A DNA stretch of 64,000 bases from CAYUQT01 sp964446835 (GCA_964446835.1 CAYUQT010000015.1:62001-126000), one strand, 5' to 3'. Shown: positions 42,326 to 51,576, counted from the stretch's first letter. The notes: generated by a model from the sequence alone, not told the origin. Program-made: numbers and translations.

Positions 42326-43402
42326 ATGGCGAACCTTCCGTCAAGACGTTGCCTCAGACCCGGCGACCAGGTATCCACGATCGAGAAGCTTATCGGTGGG
42401 GTCATTCTGCTGGTGCTTGTTGCCCTGGGCGGCGCACTGGCCGCCAGCTTCCTGATGCATGGCGGGACCGACCGCCCGACACCGGCCGCGTCCGCTACGT
42501 CCCGATCCGCCGAACCTGTCACGGCGTCCACCGCTGCCAAGGCCTTCGACTTGCCCAGGCTGGACGTGTCAGGCTGGACCGGCCCCCATCAGGTTCAAAC
42601 CTACACGCCCGAAACGGTTCATCAGAAGATCAACGGGCGCGACGGACTCTATCTGGCCTTTGGCATCGTCGGTATGACCTTTGGTAACTACAAGCACAGC
42701 GGGCGCGAAGACCGCTATGTGGATGTCTATGTCTACGACATGGGAGGCGTTTTCAACGCCTTCGGCTGCTATCGCACCGAATACGCCGAGAATATGCCCG
42801 CGGTGGCCTTGGGAAGAGGCGGCTATCGAGCGGAACGCAGCGTCTTCTACTGGAAAGGCCATTCTTACGTGCAGCTTGTCGCCGGCGACGGGGTGACCCC
42901 GGAGGATGATCCTCATATCGCCGGGCTGGCCTCTCAGATCGCCGCGGGGATCACCGACGACGGCTTGGCCCTCTGGGGCGACGATGTGTTGCCCAAGACG
43001 AACCGCAAACCCAACGGCCTTGGCTACGAACGGATCAACGCCTTCAGCCTGGACTTCCTGGGCGACGTGTTTCGGGCCGATTACGTCGAGGGCCAGGCCC
43101 AGTATGCGATGTTCATCCACCGCGCGGCGGATGCCCAGGCAGCTCGACGCGTCCTGGATCAGTACGCCACGTATCTGAGCAAACACGGAAAGGTGGTTTC
43201 CCGGGAAGACTCGCCGGGCGGACAGACGATGGTGGGTGAGGCCACGGGAATGTACGACGTCATCTTCTGCAAGGACCGGTATCTCGGCGGCGTCAACGGT
43301 GCCGAAAACCAGGCCCTGGCACGCCAGCGAGCCGCCGCCTTCCGCGATGGTCTGAAAACGACCGTAGTAACAGCAACGGGACCATCGACCCCGCCGAAGT
43401 AA
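42326..43402 (+). CDS. DUF6599-like membrane-anchored protein
   Basis: 358 residues. An N-terminal membrane anchor (GGVILLVLVALGGALAASFL) is followed by a long periplasmic domain with a repeated pattern of aromatic strands (YVDVYVYDMGGVFNAFG, FGCYRTEYAEN, VFYWKGHSYVQLV). It appears to match the DUF6599 family by memory, with function unknown. The ATG at 42326 has AAGGGG upstream; a GTG at 42299 is the alternative. Sits 61 nt after the lipoprotein and 117 nt before the DUF362 gene. Confidence 0.7.
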   Translation: MANLPSRRCLRPGDQVSTIEKLIGGVILLVLVALGGALAASFLMHGGTDRPTPAASATSRSAEPVTASTAAKAFDLPRLDVSGWTGPHQVQTYTPETVHQKINGRDGLYLAFGIVGMTFGNYKHSGREDRYVDVYVYDMGGVFNAFGCYRTEYAENMPAVALGRGGYRAERSVFYWKGHSYVQLVAGDGVTPEDDPHIAGLASQIAAGITDDGLALWGDDVLPKTNRKPNGLGYERINAFSLDFLGDVFRADYVEGQAQYAMFIHRAADAQAARRVLDQYATYLSKHGKVVSREDSPGGQTMVGEATGMYDVIFCKDRYLGGVNGAENQALARQRAAAFRDGLKTTVVTATGPSTPPK

Positions 43403-43519
43403 CGCGGTAAAGTGGTCCTCATTGCCCCGAAGGCTGCTCCGTCCCCCGATTCAGAAGGTTTCCGCCCGGACCGACGGCAGCGCGGGCGCCTATCGCAGGC
43501 AATGACAGTGGAAGAGTCC

Positions 43520-44620
43520 ATGCCCAACACAAACGAATCCCACACAGCGGATCAAGGAGACACCCCTCAGTGTCCGTTGTCGCGTCGCAAGGTGCTCCGT
43601 GCCGGTGCCACGCTGGGTCTGTTGGGGGCCGCCGCGGCAACTTACAAGTTCATGTACGATCCCAAGGGAGATCGCGGACTGCCGCGTCCGGAAAGCCGCA
43701 AGCTCAAGGACTACTTTGCCGGACTATACGAACAGGCCGTGGGCGGATCGTGGCCGCGACTGAGCGTCGCACGCGGAACAGATGTCGCCAAGATGCTGAC
43801 CGCCATTCTGGAGCCCTACGGAGGAATGGGGCGATTCATCAAGACCGGGGATGTCGTACTGCTCAAACCGAACGTCGGCTTCGCCAGCGCCCCGTCGATC
43901 GGAGCCACCACCAGCCCGGAACTCGTCGAGGCCTGCGTCCGCGAATGCCTCAAGGCCGGCGCAGCCCGTGTACTGGTGGCCGACAACCCCATCGCCACGC
44001 CGGAAACGGCCTTCCTCAAGTCGCGGATCGGTCCGGCTGCCCAACAGGCTGGTGCCCAGGTCATGCTACCCAGCCAACCCGACTTCGTCCCCGCCGAAAT
44101 ACGCCCACTGCGTCCCGATGCCGCCAAGGGCGAATCTCTGGGTTCCTGGCCCATCTTCTGGAAGCCCATGGCCCAGGCGACCAAGGTCATCGGCCTGCCC
44201 ACGGTCAAGGACCACAACCTGTGTTCGGCGTCGATCTCGATGAAGAACTGGTATGGACTTCTCGGCGGACGACGCGACCAATTCCACCAGGCGATCGACA
44301 ACATCGTCAGCGACCTGGGCCTGATGGTCAGCGCCACGTTGATCATCGCCGACGGCACGCGTGTCCTGATGCGAAGCGGGCCGACCGGTGGACGACACAC
44401 CGACGTCAAGCCGGCCAACACCCTCGTGGCCGCCATCGACCCCGTCGCCTGCGATGCCTGGTGCTATCAGAACCTGCTCGATCGAGACCCCGCAAAGCTG
44501 CGGTATCTCGAACTGGCCGAAAACAAGTTTGGTGCCTCGTCCGGACTGAAACGCTTCGCTCAACGCGACTGGCAGGCCTACAAACGGCAGGGACTCATTC
44601 GAGAAGCCACCGTGGGCTGA
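43520..44620 (+). CDS. Tat-exported DUF362-family protein
   Basis: 366 residues. A twin-arginine motif (SRRKVLRAG) and hydrophobic stretch (ATLGLLGAAAA) point to Tat export, implying a folded or cofactor-bearing protein. The DUF362 core follows (KTGDVVLLKPNVG, ATTSPELVEACVREC, RVLVADNP, KDHNLCSASISMKNWYG, AIDPVACDAWCYQ). DUF362 proteins often sit beside Fe-S clusters; no ferredoxin motif is present here. GGAAG lies 5 nt before the ATG at 43520. Exported redox or hydrolase role is inference. Confidence 0.82.
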   Translation: MPNTNESHTADQGDTPQCPLSRRKVLRAGATLGLLGAAAATYKFMYDPKGDRGLPRPESRKLKDYFAGLYEQAVGGSWPRLSVARGTDVAKMLTAILEPYGGMGRFIKTGDVVLLKPNVGFASAPSIGATTSPELVEACVRECLKAGAARVLVADNPIATPETAFLKSRIGPAAQQAGAQVMLPSQPDFVPAEIRPLRPDAAKGESLGSWPIFWKPMAQATKVIGLPTVKDHNLCSASISMKNWYGLLGGRRDQFHQAIDNIVSDLGLMVSATLIIADGTRVLMRSGPTGGRHTDVKPANTLVAAIDPVACDAWCYQNLLDRDPAKLRYLELAENKFGASSGLKRFAQRDWQAYKRQGLIREATVG

Positions 44621-44751
44621 TAAGCGAGAAACGTCCCCTCCGCCGTATTCTCTTCAACAGAAGAGGGTTCGCATGTACGGGCTAACCCCATCGGGTGTAT
44701 GATCGTCCGCGACGTTCATGGAGTCAGCTCAACAAGAGGAGGTTACTATCC

Positions 44752-46119
44752 ATGATGTCGCGGACACTCCCCCCAGGATGCGGGATACGAATCAGTCTCC
44801 CGACCGGTCGCATCTTCCCCGGACTGGCCATCGGTATCGCGCTCAGCGTCTGCGTCTCGACGAAAACGCTCGCCGAACAACCCGCCCGGGTGAACCCGAA
44901 CACCGTCCGAGACCGACTCTGGGTCTGGGCCCATGAGGCAACCGTATACGACGGTGCATGGGGTCTGCCCGGCCCTTCACGAATAACCCCTGTCGAGGGG
45001 GCCTGTTACATGGGCATACCGAACGTGATCTTCATTCGGTATGAGGGCAAGCCCGTGCCGCCGTTCGAACAATACGCCGTGCCGTTCAAGTCTTTGAAAC
45101 GCGTGTACTGGTCGATCACAGGGGCGGGTGGCGCCACATCGGACGAGGAACGCGCCCACGTCTTTCGTCTTGCTTCCGCCATGCCGAACATCACGGGCGT
45201 GTTCATGGATGACTTCTTCCAGTTCGACCTCGGTGAAAAACCCCAGTGGCTGGCCGAGAACAAGCCTCGGTTCCCCGTCGAATTGACGATCACGTTGCCC
45301 CAACCGCTGCCACTGACGCAAATCGAGCTGACGCAATCGAGCTGGCCCAGCGGAGACTACCGTTCCGCCGATGTTGCCGTCGATGTCACACCGGACGGTC
45401 ACCAATGGACCCCAACAGCGAAGAGCACCCTGCCCAACGAGCCCGAAGCAGTCGCAAAGATCGCGCTGAAGTCCGGATCGCACAAGGCCGTTCGCATCCG
45501 AATTCTGAGCACACATGACACGCAGGGGTCCGGAAGCTGTGGTTTGCGCCGGGTGCGACTGTGGTGTGGTGATCAGGAAGTTCCGTTACGCAGCACAGAG
45601 TTGCGAGCCGGCTCAACCTATCCGGGGCACGAGGTCCGCCACCTCCTCACCGAGACCCCAACCACCCTGCCACAGGTTTCGGCCTCGCTGTCTGTTCAGC
45701 AGTTGCAGAACATCCGAAAACAGCTCGATGTCGGCGGGCGGCGGTTGGACCTGGGCGTCACGCTGTACACCCATCAGCTAACCCCGAAGATCCTGCCTCA
45801 TCTCGAGCAGTGTGACGTGGTGTCCCTCTGGACGTGGAGGGCCCGAGACCTTAAGGACCTGGAGGCCAGTTTCGCGACGCTGAAGGCCATGGCCCCCAAC
45901 CGACGGATCCTTCTGGGCTGCTATATGTGGGATTTTGGCGACCTGAAACCCATGCCGATCGACCTGATGCGGAAGCAGTGCGAGTTGGGCCTTCAGTGGC
46001 TCAGACAGGGACGTATCGAGGGGTTGATCTTTCTGGCCACCAACATCTGCGACCTGAACATCGAGAGTGTGGAGTGGTCGCGGCGGTGGATTGCCCAGGT
46101 GGCCGATCTGCCGCTGTGA
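44752..46119 (+). CDS. Secreted hypothetical protein with inserted beta-sandwich domain
   Basis: 455 residues. A long signal peptide (to about 45) precedes DRLWVWAHEA. A TIM-barrel-like N-terminal part (FMDDFFQFD near 160) is interrupted at about 175-300 by a galactose-binding-like or discoidin-like insert (LPLTQIELTQSSWPSGDYRS, WTPTAKSTL, VRIRILSTHDTQGSG), then resumes (LDLGVTLYTHQL, DVVSLWTWRARDL, LLGCYMWDFGDL). The layout resembles glycoside-hydrolase-like proteins with a carbohydrate-binding insert. GGAGG precedes the ATG by 9 nt. No family name is claimed. Confidence 0.7.
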   Translation: MMSRTLPPGCGIRISLPTGRIFPGLAIGIALSVCVSTKTLAEQPARVNPNTVRDRLWVWAHEATVYDGAWGLPGPSRITPVEGACYMGIPNVIFIRYEGKPVPPFEQYAVPFKSLKRVYWSITGAGGATSDEERAHVFRLASAMPNITGVFMDDFFQFDLGEKPQWLAENKPRFPVELTITLPQPLPLTQIELTQSSWPSGDYRSADVAVDVTPDGHQWTPTAKSTLPNEPEAVAKIALKSGSHKAVRIRILSTHDTQGSGSCGLRRVRLWCGDQEVPLRSTELRAGSTYPGHEVRHLLTETPTTLPQVSASLSVQQLQNIRKQLDVGGRRLDLGVTLYTHQLTPKILPHLEQCDVVSLWTWRARDLKDLEASFATLKAMAPNRRILLGCYMWDFGDLKPMPIDLMRKQCELGLQWLRQGRIEGLIFLATNICDLNIESVEWSRRWIAQVADLPL

Positions 46120-46149
46120 TCGCCCTGCGACACCCGAAAGCGTCTGCGC

Positions 46150-46188
46150 AAAAATGAACAAGCGGGAACTCCCTCAAGTTCCCGCTTG
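46150..46188 (-). terminator. Rho-independent terminator of dnaA
   Basis: CAAGCGGGAACT (46159-46170) and AGTTCCCGCTTG (46177-46188) form a 12-bp perfect stem with a 6-nt loop. On the minus strand it is followed by TTCATTTTTGC. The plus-strand side lacks a T run. Confidence 0.88.
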
Positions 46189-46252
46189 CTCGCTTAACCC
46201 ACTCGGCTCGTTAGAACTTCCGACTGTCCGACCCGCTCGACCGATCGACAGC

Positions 46253-47707
46253 CTAGTGCCCCCGATCTGGACTGGTCTGGCCAGTCCCTCGCCTGGAACT
46301 GGAGAGCTGCTCCTCCAGCTTGGCGATGATCTCGCCCAAAGGCATCTGACTCTTGCCGGTGGGGGTGCGCCAGCAGACCGCGCTGCCCTCGTTTAATTTC
46401 TTCTCCAGTCGTCGATACGCCAGAATCACCGTCGAGTGATTCCTGTTTCCCATGAGGCGGCCGATCTCCGGAAAGCTCATCTCCGTATGCTTTCTCGCCA
46501 GATACATCGCGATTGCGCGTGCCAGCGCGATCGTCCGTGCCTTCCGCGACGTGTGGAGATCGGCCGGTGATAAACCGAAAAACGCCGAGACCACTTGTTC
46601 GATGTTCCCCACATGGACCAGCGGTGTGGTTCTGGTGATGTGGTCTGCCAGCGCCTGCCGCGCCAGCCCCAGGGTAATCGGCTCGCCCACAAGCTTGCTG
46701 AACGCCGCCAGCTTGATCAGTGCCCCCTCCAACTCACGGACATTGGAATCCAGGTTCTCCGCCACGTACTGAACGACCATCTCAGGCACTTCCCGCTGCA
46801 TGACCGCCGCCCGACGGCGGAGTATCTCGCAGCGTGTCTGGTAGTCCGGAGAGTCAATCTTCACGACGATCCCCGAGACGAACCGGTTCACCAGAGATGC
46901 CGACAACTGACCGATCAGCTTCGGATGTGAATCGGAGGCCATCACCACCTGCTTGCCCACCGATTCAATTGCATTGAACGTGTGGAGGAACTCCTCCTGG
47001 GTTGCCTTCTTGTTGGCCAGAAAATGAACATCGTCGATGATCAGCACATCCGTACGACGAAAACGTTGGCGGAATTCCTCGACCGCCGAGGACCTCAAGG
47101 CAGCCAGGAACCGATTGGTGAACTCCTCACCCGAAAGGTAGGCCCATTGAAGCGTAGGATGCTTCTCGGCAATGGTGTTGGCGATCCCCTGCAGAAGGTG
47201 GGTCTTGCCCAACCCGCATCCGCCATGGATGAACAGCGGACCATACCGACCATTGGGTGCCTCGACCACGGACAAGGCCGCGTTGTAGGCCAACCGATTG
47301 CTCGCCCCCACCACAAAACTTTCCAGACGACCGCGAAGCTGACGCAACACGGGGCGAACCTCAGGACGGCACCGCTGTCCGATGCGCCCCACGACGGGAG
47401 CGGCCACCGAATCCGCCTGCCCGTCCAATTGTCGCCTCTGCACCCCTTTCATCAACTCGGGATTCACCGAATAGGCGATCTGAACGTTTCGCCCCGTCAC
47501 CTCACGAGCCGCCTCGGCAATCTGATCCGTAAAATGCGTCTCGATCCAATCGCCAATAAAGGGATTCGGCACGCCGACTTCCAGCAACTCGTCCGTCAGA
47601 GCGAAACGGGTCGAGTTCTTGAACCACAGACTGAATCGCTGCGAGCCAACCTTTTGTGCCACGCGACCCGTAATCTCAGAAATTGTATCAGTGGACAGAA
47701 AATCCAC
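46253..47707 (-). CDS. dnaA: Chromosomal replication initiator protein DnaA
   Basis: 484 residues. Domain I starts ISEITGRVAQKVGSQRFSLWF. The AAA+ domain has Walker A GGCGLGKTH near residue 162, Walker B VLIIDDVHFL near 222 and sensor region MASDSHPKLIG. Domain IV carries the DnaA-box recognition helix with NRNHSTVILAYRR near 432, replacing the usual GGRDHSTV. GGAGG sits 7 nt before the GTG at 47707. Adjacent DnaA boxes and promoter suggest autoregulation at oriC. No dnaN follows; the downstream side is a terminator. Confidence 0.96.
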   Translation of the reverse strand: MDFLSTDTISEITGRVAQKVGSQRFSLWFKNSTRFALTDELLEVGVPNPFIGDWIETHFTDQIAEAAREVTGRNVQIAYSVNPELMKGVQRRQLDGQADSVAAPVVGRIGQRCRPEVRPVLRQLRGRLESFVVGASNRLAYNAALSVVEAPNGRYGPLFIHGGCGLGKTHLLQGIANTIAEKHPTLQWAYLSGEEFTNRFLAALRSSAVEEFRQRFRRTDVLIIDDVHFLANKKATQEEFLHTFNAIESVGKQVVMASDSHPKLIGQLSASLVNRFVSGIVVKIDSPDYQTRCEILRRRAAVMQREVPEMVVQYVAENLDSNVRELEGALIKLAAFSKLVGEPITLGLARQALADHITRTTPLVHVGNIEQVVSAFFGLSPADLHTSRKARTIALARAIAMYLARKHTEMSFPEIGRLMGNRNHSTVILAYRRLEKKLNEGSAVCWRTPTGKSQMPLGEIIAKLEEQLSSSRRGTGQTSPDRGH

Positions 47708-48017
47708 AGTCTTCCCTCCGCTCTGGTAAAGCGGTTCAGAAGCCAAAGCGTCATCAATTATCAGCGTTTCTTGTCGGCAGGTACGACAGACCGCGCGTCG
47801 TAACCTTGTTCGAGTCGATATGGCCGATCAAGGTGATGGGAATGTTAACTATCCAAGGGCGGAGGGTCAATGCCCCGAACTTTAGCAAATCTTTTCCACA
47901 CGAACTGGACGTTGTTCTGGGAAAGAGTTAGGAACCGAAAAAAAATCTCGTGCACCACTTGCTCACAACCACTGCAGACTTGTGGAAAACATGTGGACAA
48001 CACTGCCATCACGTTGC
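47708..48017. other. Putative chromosomal origin (oriC) next to dnaA
   Basis: A 310-bp AT-richer spacer with TTTTCCACA (47892-47900), its reverse complement TGTGGAAAA (47981-47989) and TGTGGACAA (47992-48000, one mismatch), all close to the DnaA-box consensus TTWTNCACA. An A-rich run (47938-47945) lies between them. It neighbours dnaA, the usual oriC location. Strand-specific GC skew was not computed. Confidence 0.65.
47842..47870 (-). promoter_or_regulatory. Putative dnaA promoter
   Basis: TTGACC (47870-47865), 17-bp spacer and TAACAT (47847-47842) on the minus strand, about 135 nt from the dnaA start. Confidence 0.5.
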
Positions 48018-48944
48018 CTATCTGGCTTTGCTATTTAGGGTTAGAATCCAAGCCACACGCCGTAACGTTTCATGAAACCCCGTTCGTACGTACAAATTGC
48101 AGGCGGGCTCATTCGAAGCATCCACTGCCACCGTGACATACGCAACTCGTTCTAGAAAAGCCAGTTGCATCACCTTGGCCAAGAGGACTCCACCCAACCC
48201 CCGCCCGCGAAATGCCGGCACGAGCCCCATGTACACCACTTCCAGACCCGATCTTCCGGCGGCGCTGGAGAGTAGAAGGCATCCCGCATATTCATCTAAG
48301 TGTTTTACTAAAAACCACTTATGCGGGTCGAACTCCCCGGACGCCTTGTGACCTTCTATCACATCTTCGATGTCCCGCAGACCGGCCAGACGTGGACAAT
48401 CCAGGCTATTCACGTATGTCTGACGAATGACCTCCGCGAAAAGTCCGTGATTGGAGCGGTCATACGGTATCCACTGAATGCCGGAAGCCTCTGGCACGGA
48501 TGGAATGGGCAGCGTGCTCAGGCGCTCAAGGTAGATCAGTTCGGCCAGTCGCTGGAAGCCGCATACTCGAAGCAGATCGGCGTCCTCCTCGGCCTCCGGA
48601 GGGACCATCGCTTGAAACATCCGAATCCCCCGCCGTCCGCCTGCCTGAAGCAACCGCCTCAGCACCTCTTCCATGGTCTTCTGGTGTTCCACATGAAGCG
48701 ACATGGCAGGGATAAACACCAGCGAGGTCTTGCCGGGCGAATCCACGCAGAACGCCCCGCATACGATCGCCTTCCCCTCGGTCGCCACCCACAGTCCCTC
48801 GGGAGGGACACGACTTCCGCCGACACCGCTCAAGAAGGCCTTCACCTGAGCCTTGACCTCCCGAGCCCGAAGGCCCGGCCGGTTCAGGACGAGGGTCAGG
48901 ATCTGGTGCAATTCCTCATCCAACGCTGAACGAATCTCGATCAC
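48018..48944 (-). CDS. GNAT-family acetyltransferase, tandem-domain
   Basis: 308 residues. The C-terminal GNAT domain is clear (VVYMGLVPAFRGRGLGGVLL, the acetyl-CoA-binding V-x-P-x-x-R-G-x-G motif, then VDASNEPACNLYVRTGF). The N-terminal half has a weaker GNAT-like pattern, giving a two-domain layout as in MshD-type proteins, without evidence for mycothiol synthesis here. GTG start with GGAG 6 nt upstream. It ends right at the putative origin. Acceptor substrate unknown. Confidence 0.85.
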   Translation of the reverse strand: MIEIRSALDEELHQILTLVLNRPGLRAREVKAQVKAFLSGVGGSRVPPEGLWVATEGKAIVCGAFCVDSPGKTSLVFIPAMSLHVEHQKTMEEVLRRLLQAGGRRGIRMFQAMVPPEAEEDADLLRVCGFQRLAELIYLERLSTLPIPSVPEASGIQWIPYDRSNHGLFAEVIRQTYVNSLDCPRLAGLRDIEDVIEGHKASGEFDPHKWFLVKHLDEYAGCLLLSSAAGRSGLEVVYMGLVPAFRGRGLGGVLLAKVMQLAFLERVAYVTVAVDASNEPACNLYVRTGFHETLRRVAWILTLNSKAR

Positions 48945-49061
48945 CGGCTACTCCGATACTGATAATGGGTCGCGCGCCGTTCGCCGGATCGGAGCCGACA
49001 CCGACGTGCCCGGGGGCCACATCGCCCCATCAAAGCGGCATTCGTCAGGATATCAAGTGGC

Positions 49062-49091
49062 TTGACGGACATTGACAGGCTTAACTAAGAT
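49062..49091 (+). promoter_or_regulatory. Putative sigma-70 promoter for mcsA-mcsB
   Basis: TTGACG (49062-49067), 18-bp spacer, TAAGAT (49086-49091), about 35 nt before the mcsA start. A CtsR-type heptad repeat operator was not seen. Confidence 0.45.
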
Positions 49092-49125
49092 TCAGAAGAG
49101 AAATAACCCCTGGAGGTAAGGCAGG

Positions 49126-49617
49126 ATGATCTGCCAACGATGCAAGAAGAGTAATGCCACGGTTCACTTGACGGATATTGTCAAGAACGAGAAACGGGAG
49201 AAGCACCTCTGCGACCAGTGCGCGGCCGAAGAGGGTATCACGATCAAGACGCATACGCCGCTCAACCAGCTCTTGAGCAACTTCGTGATGCAGCAGGAGG
49301 GGGCACGCGAGCTGGCCAACCTGACGTGCGAGCACTGCGGGATGACCTTCCTGGAATTTCGCAACAATGGGCTCCTGGGCTGTCCCGAAGACTATACAGC
49401 CTTCGAGAGCGCCCTGCTGCCGTTGCTCGAACGGGCCCACGGCGAAGGCGCTACCCATCATGTCGGCAAGTCTCCCAAGGCCATGACCGATGAATCCGAG
49501 CGCCGCCAGCGAGACATCGCCCGCCTTCGACGCGAACTCAGCCTGGCCATCGAACGCGAAGACTACGAGACCGCCGCCGCCCTGCGGGACAAGATCAAGG
49601 CGGTGGAAGAAACATGA
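49126..49617 (+). CDS. mcsA: McsA-like zinc-finger activator of protein arginine kinase
   Basis: 163 residues. Two zinc modules (CQRC...CDQC at residues 3-32; CEHC...C near 67-84) and a C-terminal UVR-type motif (LRRELSLAIEREDYETAAALRDKIKA, visible as EREDYETAAALRDKI). McsA activates McsB and is required for arginine phosphorylation in Firmicutes. GGAGG lies before the ATG. The stop overlaps the mcsB start (ATGA), showing translational coupling. Confidence 0.92.
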   Translation: MICQRCKKSNATVHLTDIVKNEKREKHLCDQCAAEEGITIKTHTPLNQLLSNFVMQQEGARELANLTCEHCGMTFLEFRNNGLLGCPEDYTAFESALLPLLERAHGEGATHHVGKSPKAMTDESERRQRDIARLRRELSLAIEREDYETAAALRDKIKAVEET

Positions 49618-50672
49618 ACATTGACGATCTGACCAAACAGGCCGGAGAGTGGTTGAGCGGTACGGGACCGATGGCTGACATCGTGATTTCCTCACGCATC
49701 CGGCTGGCCAGGAATCTGGCGGGCTTCCCGTTTCTGAGCAAAGCAACCCCCACGCAGCGGGCCGAACTTCAGCGATTGCTCCGCGCCGCCATCGAGAAGG
49801 TCAAGCTGAAGGAAAACCTCTTCTACGTCGACGTCGATCGCATCGACGACCTTGACCGAAAGGTTCTCGTCGAGCGGCATCTCATCAGTCGGCAGCATGC
49901 CGAGAGCCAGGGCAGTCGCGGAGTCGCCATCAGCAGCAAGGAAACCGTCGCGTTGATGGTCAACGAAGAAGACCACCTCCGCATGCAGGGCCTCCGCAGC
50001 GGCCTCCAGCTCGACAAACTCTGGGAAGAAGCCAACCGCATCGACGACATGCTCGGCGGACGTATCGAGTTCTCTTTTCATAAACGCTATGGCTACCTCA
50101 CCGCCTGTCCCACGAACGTCGGAACGGGCATGCGGGTTTCGGTCATGCTGCACTTGCCGGCCTTGCGGATCACCGGAGAGATGGAACGGGTCATTCGCGC
50201 CGCGCGCGACATGCGCCTTGCGGTTCGCGGCCTCTACGGCGAGGGCACCGAGGCGGCCGGCGACTTCTTCCAGGTCAGCAATCAGACCAGCCTGGGCCGG
50301 AGCGAAGAGGAAATCATCGACGAGTTCAAACACATCGTCATTCCCAAGATCGTCGACTATGAACACCAGGCGAGACAGGCCCTGCTCAAGGACAAGGCCG
50401 TCGCCCTCGACGACAAGATCTGGCGAGCCTACGGACTGCTGACCACCGCCCGTGCCATGAGCAGCGACGAGACGATGGCATTGCTCAGCCACCTGCGAAT
50501 GGGCGTCCATCTCGGACGCATCGATCGGCTGAACATGGGCGTGCTGAACGAACTGTTCATCCTGACCCAGCCGGCACACCTTCAGAAGCTGCGAGGTCAG
50601 TCTCTCGACGGCGAGCAACGAAGCATCTGGCGCGCCGACTACATCCGTCGGCGGCTCGGAGCCGAGAACTGA
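49614..50672 (+). CDS. mcsB: Protein arginine kinase McsB
   Basis: 352 residues, normal length. Guanidino kinase fold adapted to protein arginine: SSRIRLARNLAGFPF near residue 25, the catalytic-loop region HKRYGYLTACPTNVGTGMR near 143 (phosphagen kinase CPTNVGT motif), RAARDMRLAVRGLYGEGTEA near 180 and QTSLGRSEEEII. McsB phosphorylates arginine residues on misfolded proteins and marks them for ClpCP in Gram-positive bacteria. Occurrence here implies the same chemistry. No ctsR or clpC gene is in the window. Confidence 0.95.
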   Translation: MNIDDLTKQAGEWLSGTGPMADIVISSRIRLARNLAGFPFLSKATPTQRAELQRLLRAAIEKVKLKENLFYVDVDRIDDLDRKVLVERHLISRQHAESQGSRGVAISSKETVALMVNEEDHLRMQGLRSGLQLDKLWEEANRIDDMLGGRIEFSFHKRYGYLTACPTNVGTGMRVSVMLHLPALRITGEMERVIRAARDMRLAVRGLYGEGTEAAGDFFQVSNQTSLGRSEEEIIDEFKHIVIPKIVDYEHQARQALLKDKAVALDDKIWRAYGLLTTARAMSSDETMALLSHLRMGVHLGRIDRLNMGVLNELFILTQPAHLQKLRGQSLDGEQRSIWRADYIRRRLGAEN

Positions 50673-50778
50673 GAATGCCCGCCATGCCCGGATGATGTCC
50701 GTCAGCGACCTGTCGAAGTCGCCGGATTATCGTCTCTTGACGTGCCCGGAATCCGTAGTTCGTCCCTGGTGCGGACTT

Positions 50779-51576
50779 TCACGTCCCCGTGACAAACTGC
50801 ATTCGAGGAAACTGGTCGGCAATCAGACCGCCGTCGATGATGATCGACTGCCCCGTCACGTAGCGCCCCGCTTCGCTGGCCAGGAACACCACCGCCCCGG
50901 CGCACTCCTCGGGCGTCCCGTATCGGCCCAACGGAATGTGCTCGATTGCATACTTGCGGAACGCGTCGTCCAGGTTGAAGTCCTCGCCGATCTCTGTGTC
51001 GATCAGCCCCGGATCGACGGCGTTCACCGTAATGCCGTGCGGCCCCAGTTCGATCGCCAGCGATTGCGTAATGAGCTCCAGAGCCCCCTTGCTCGCGTTG
51101 TAGGGTGCGAGCATCGCCTCGGCGACACGTCCATTCGTGCTGCCGATATTGATGATTCGGCCCGCGATCTTCCGGTCGATCATGTGGCAAGCCGCCGATT
51201 GCGCCAGGAAGAACGGCGCCATCGTATTGACACGAAGCGTCCGCTCGAACATGGCCACCGTGACCTTATCGAAGGCCACCAGGTCGGCCATGCCCGCATT
51301 ATTCACCAGAATATCCACCTGTCCCATACGGCTGATCGCCTCAGACACTACCTGAGGAATGCCGCTGACATCGGCCAGGTCATGCTGGAGCAGCTCGCAC
51401 CGCCGCCCCATCTGACGTATCGACTGCCGGAGGGCCTCGGCCTCGTCCTTGCGGGCGCGGTACACGATGACCACATCTGCACCGGCCTCCGCCAACGCCA
51501 TGCTGATTCCCGCGCCGATGCCGCGCGATCCGCCCGTCACCAATGCCGCCTTGCCTGTCAGGTCAAAACATCTCAT
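50779..51576 (-). CDS. SDR-family oxidoreductase
   Basis: 265 residues. Classical short-chain dehydrogenase: TGGSRGIG cofactor loop near residue 14, NNAG near 92, catalytic Ser in NIGSTNG near 145 and Tyr-x3-Lys in YNASKGAL near 159, then NAVDPGLIDT. Asp/Arg after beta-2 (VYRARKDEAE) suggests NADP preference. Similar proteins act as sugar or 3-oxoacyl reductases. Upstream are secreted glycan-processing genes, so a sugar-acid or polyol oxidation role is plausible. Substrate unknown. Confidence 0.9.
   Translation of the reverse strand: MRCFDLTGKAALVTGGSRGIGAGISMALAEAGADVVIVYRARKDEAEALRQSIRQMGRRCELLQHDLADVSGIPQVVSEAISRMGQVDILVNNAGMADLVAFDKVTVAMFERTLRVNTMAPFFLAQSAACHMIDRKIAGRIINIGSTNGRVAEAMLAPYNASKGALELITQSLAIELGPHGITVNAVDPGLIDTEIGEDFNLDDAFRKYAIEHIPLGRYGTPEECAGAVVFLASEAGRYVTGQSIIIDGGLIADQFPRMQFVTGT

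Noticed and set aside
48018..48944. MshD mycothiol synthase
   Set aside because: Two-domain GNAT layout is similar, but no mycothiol gene is present and the organism type does not make mycothiol.
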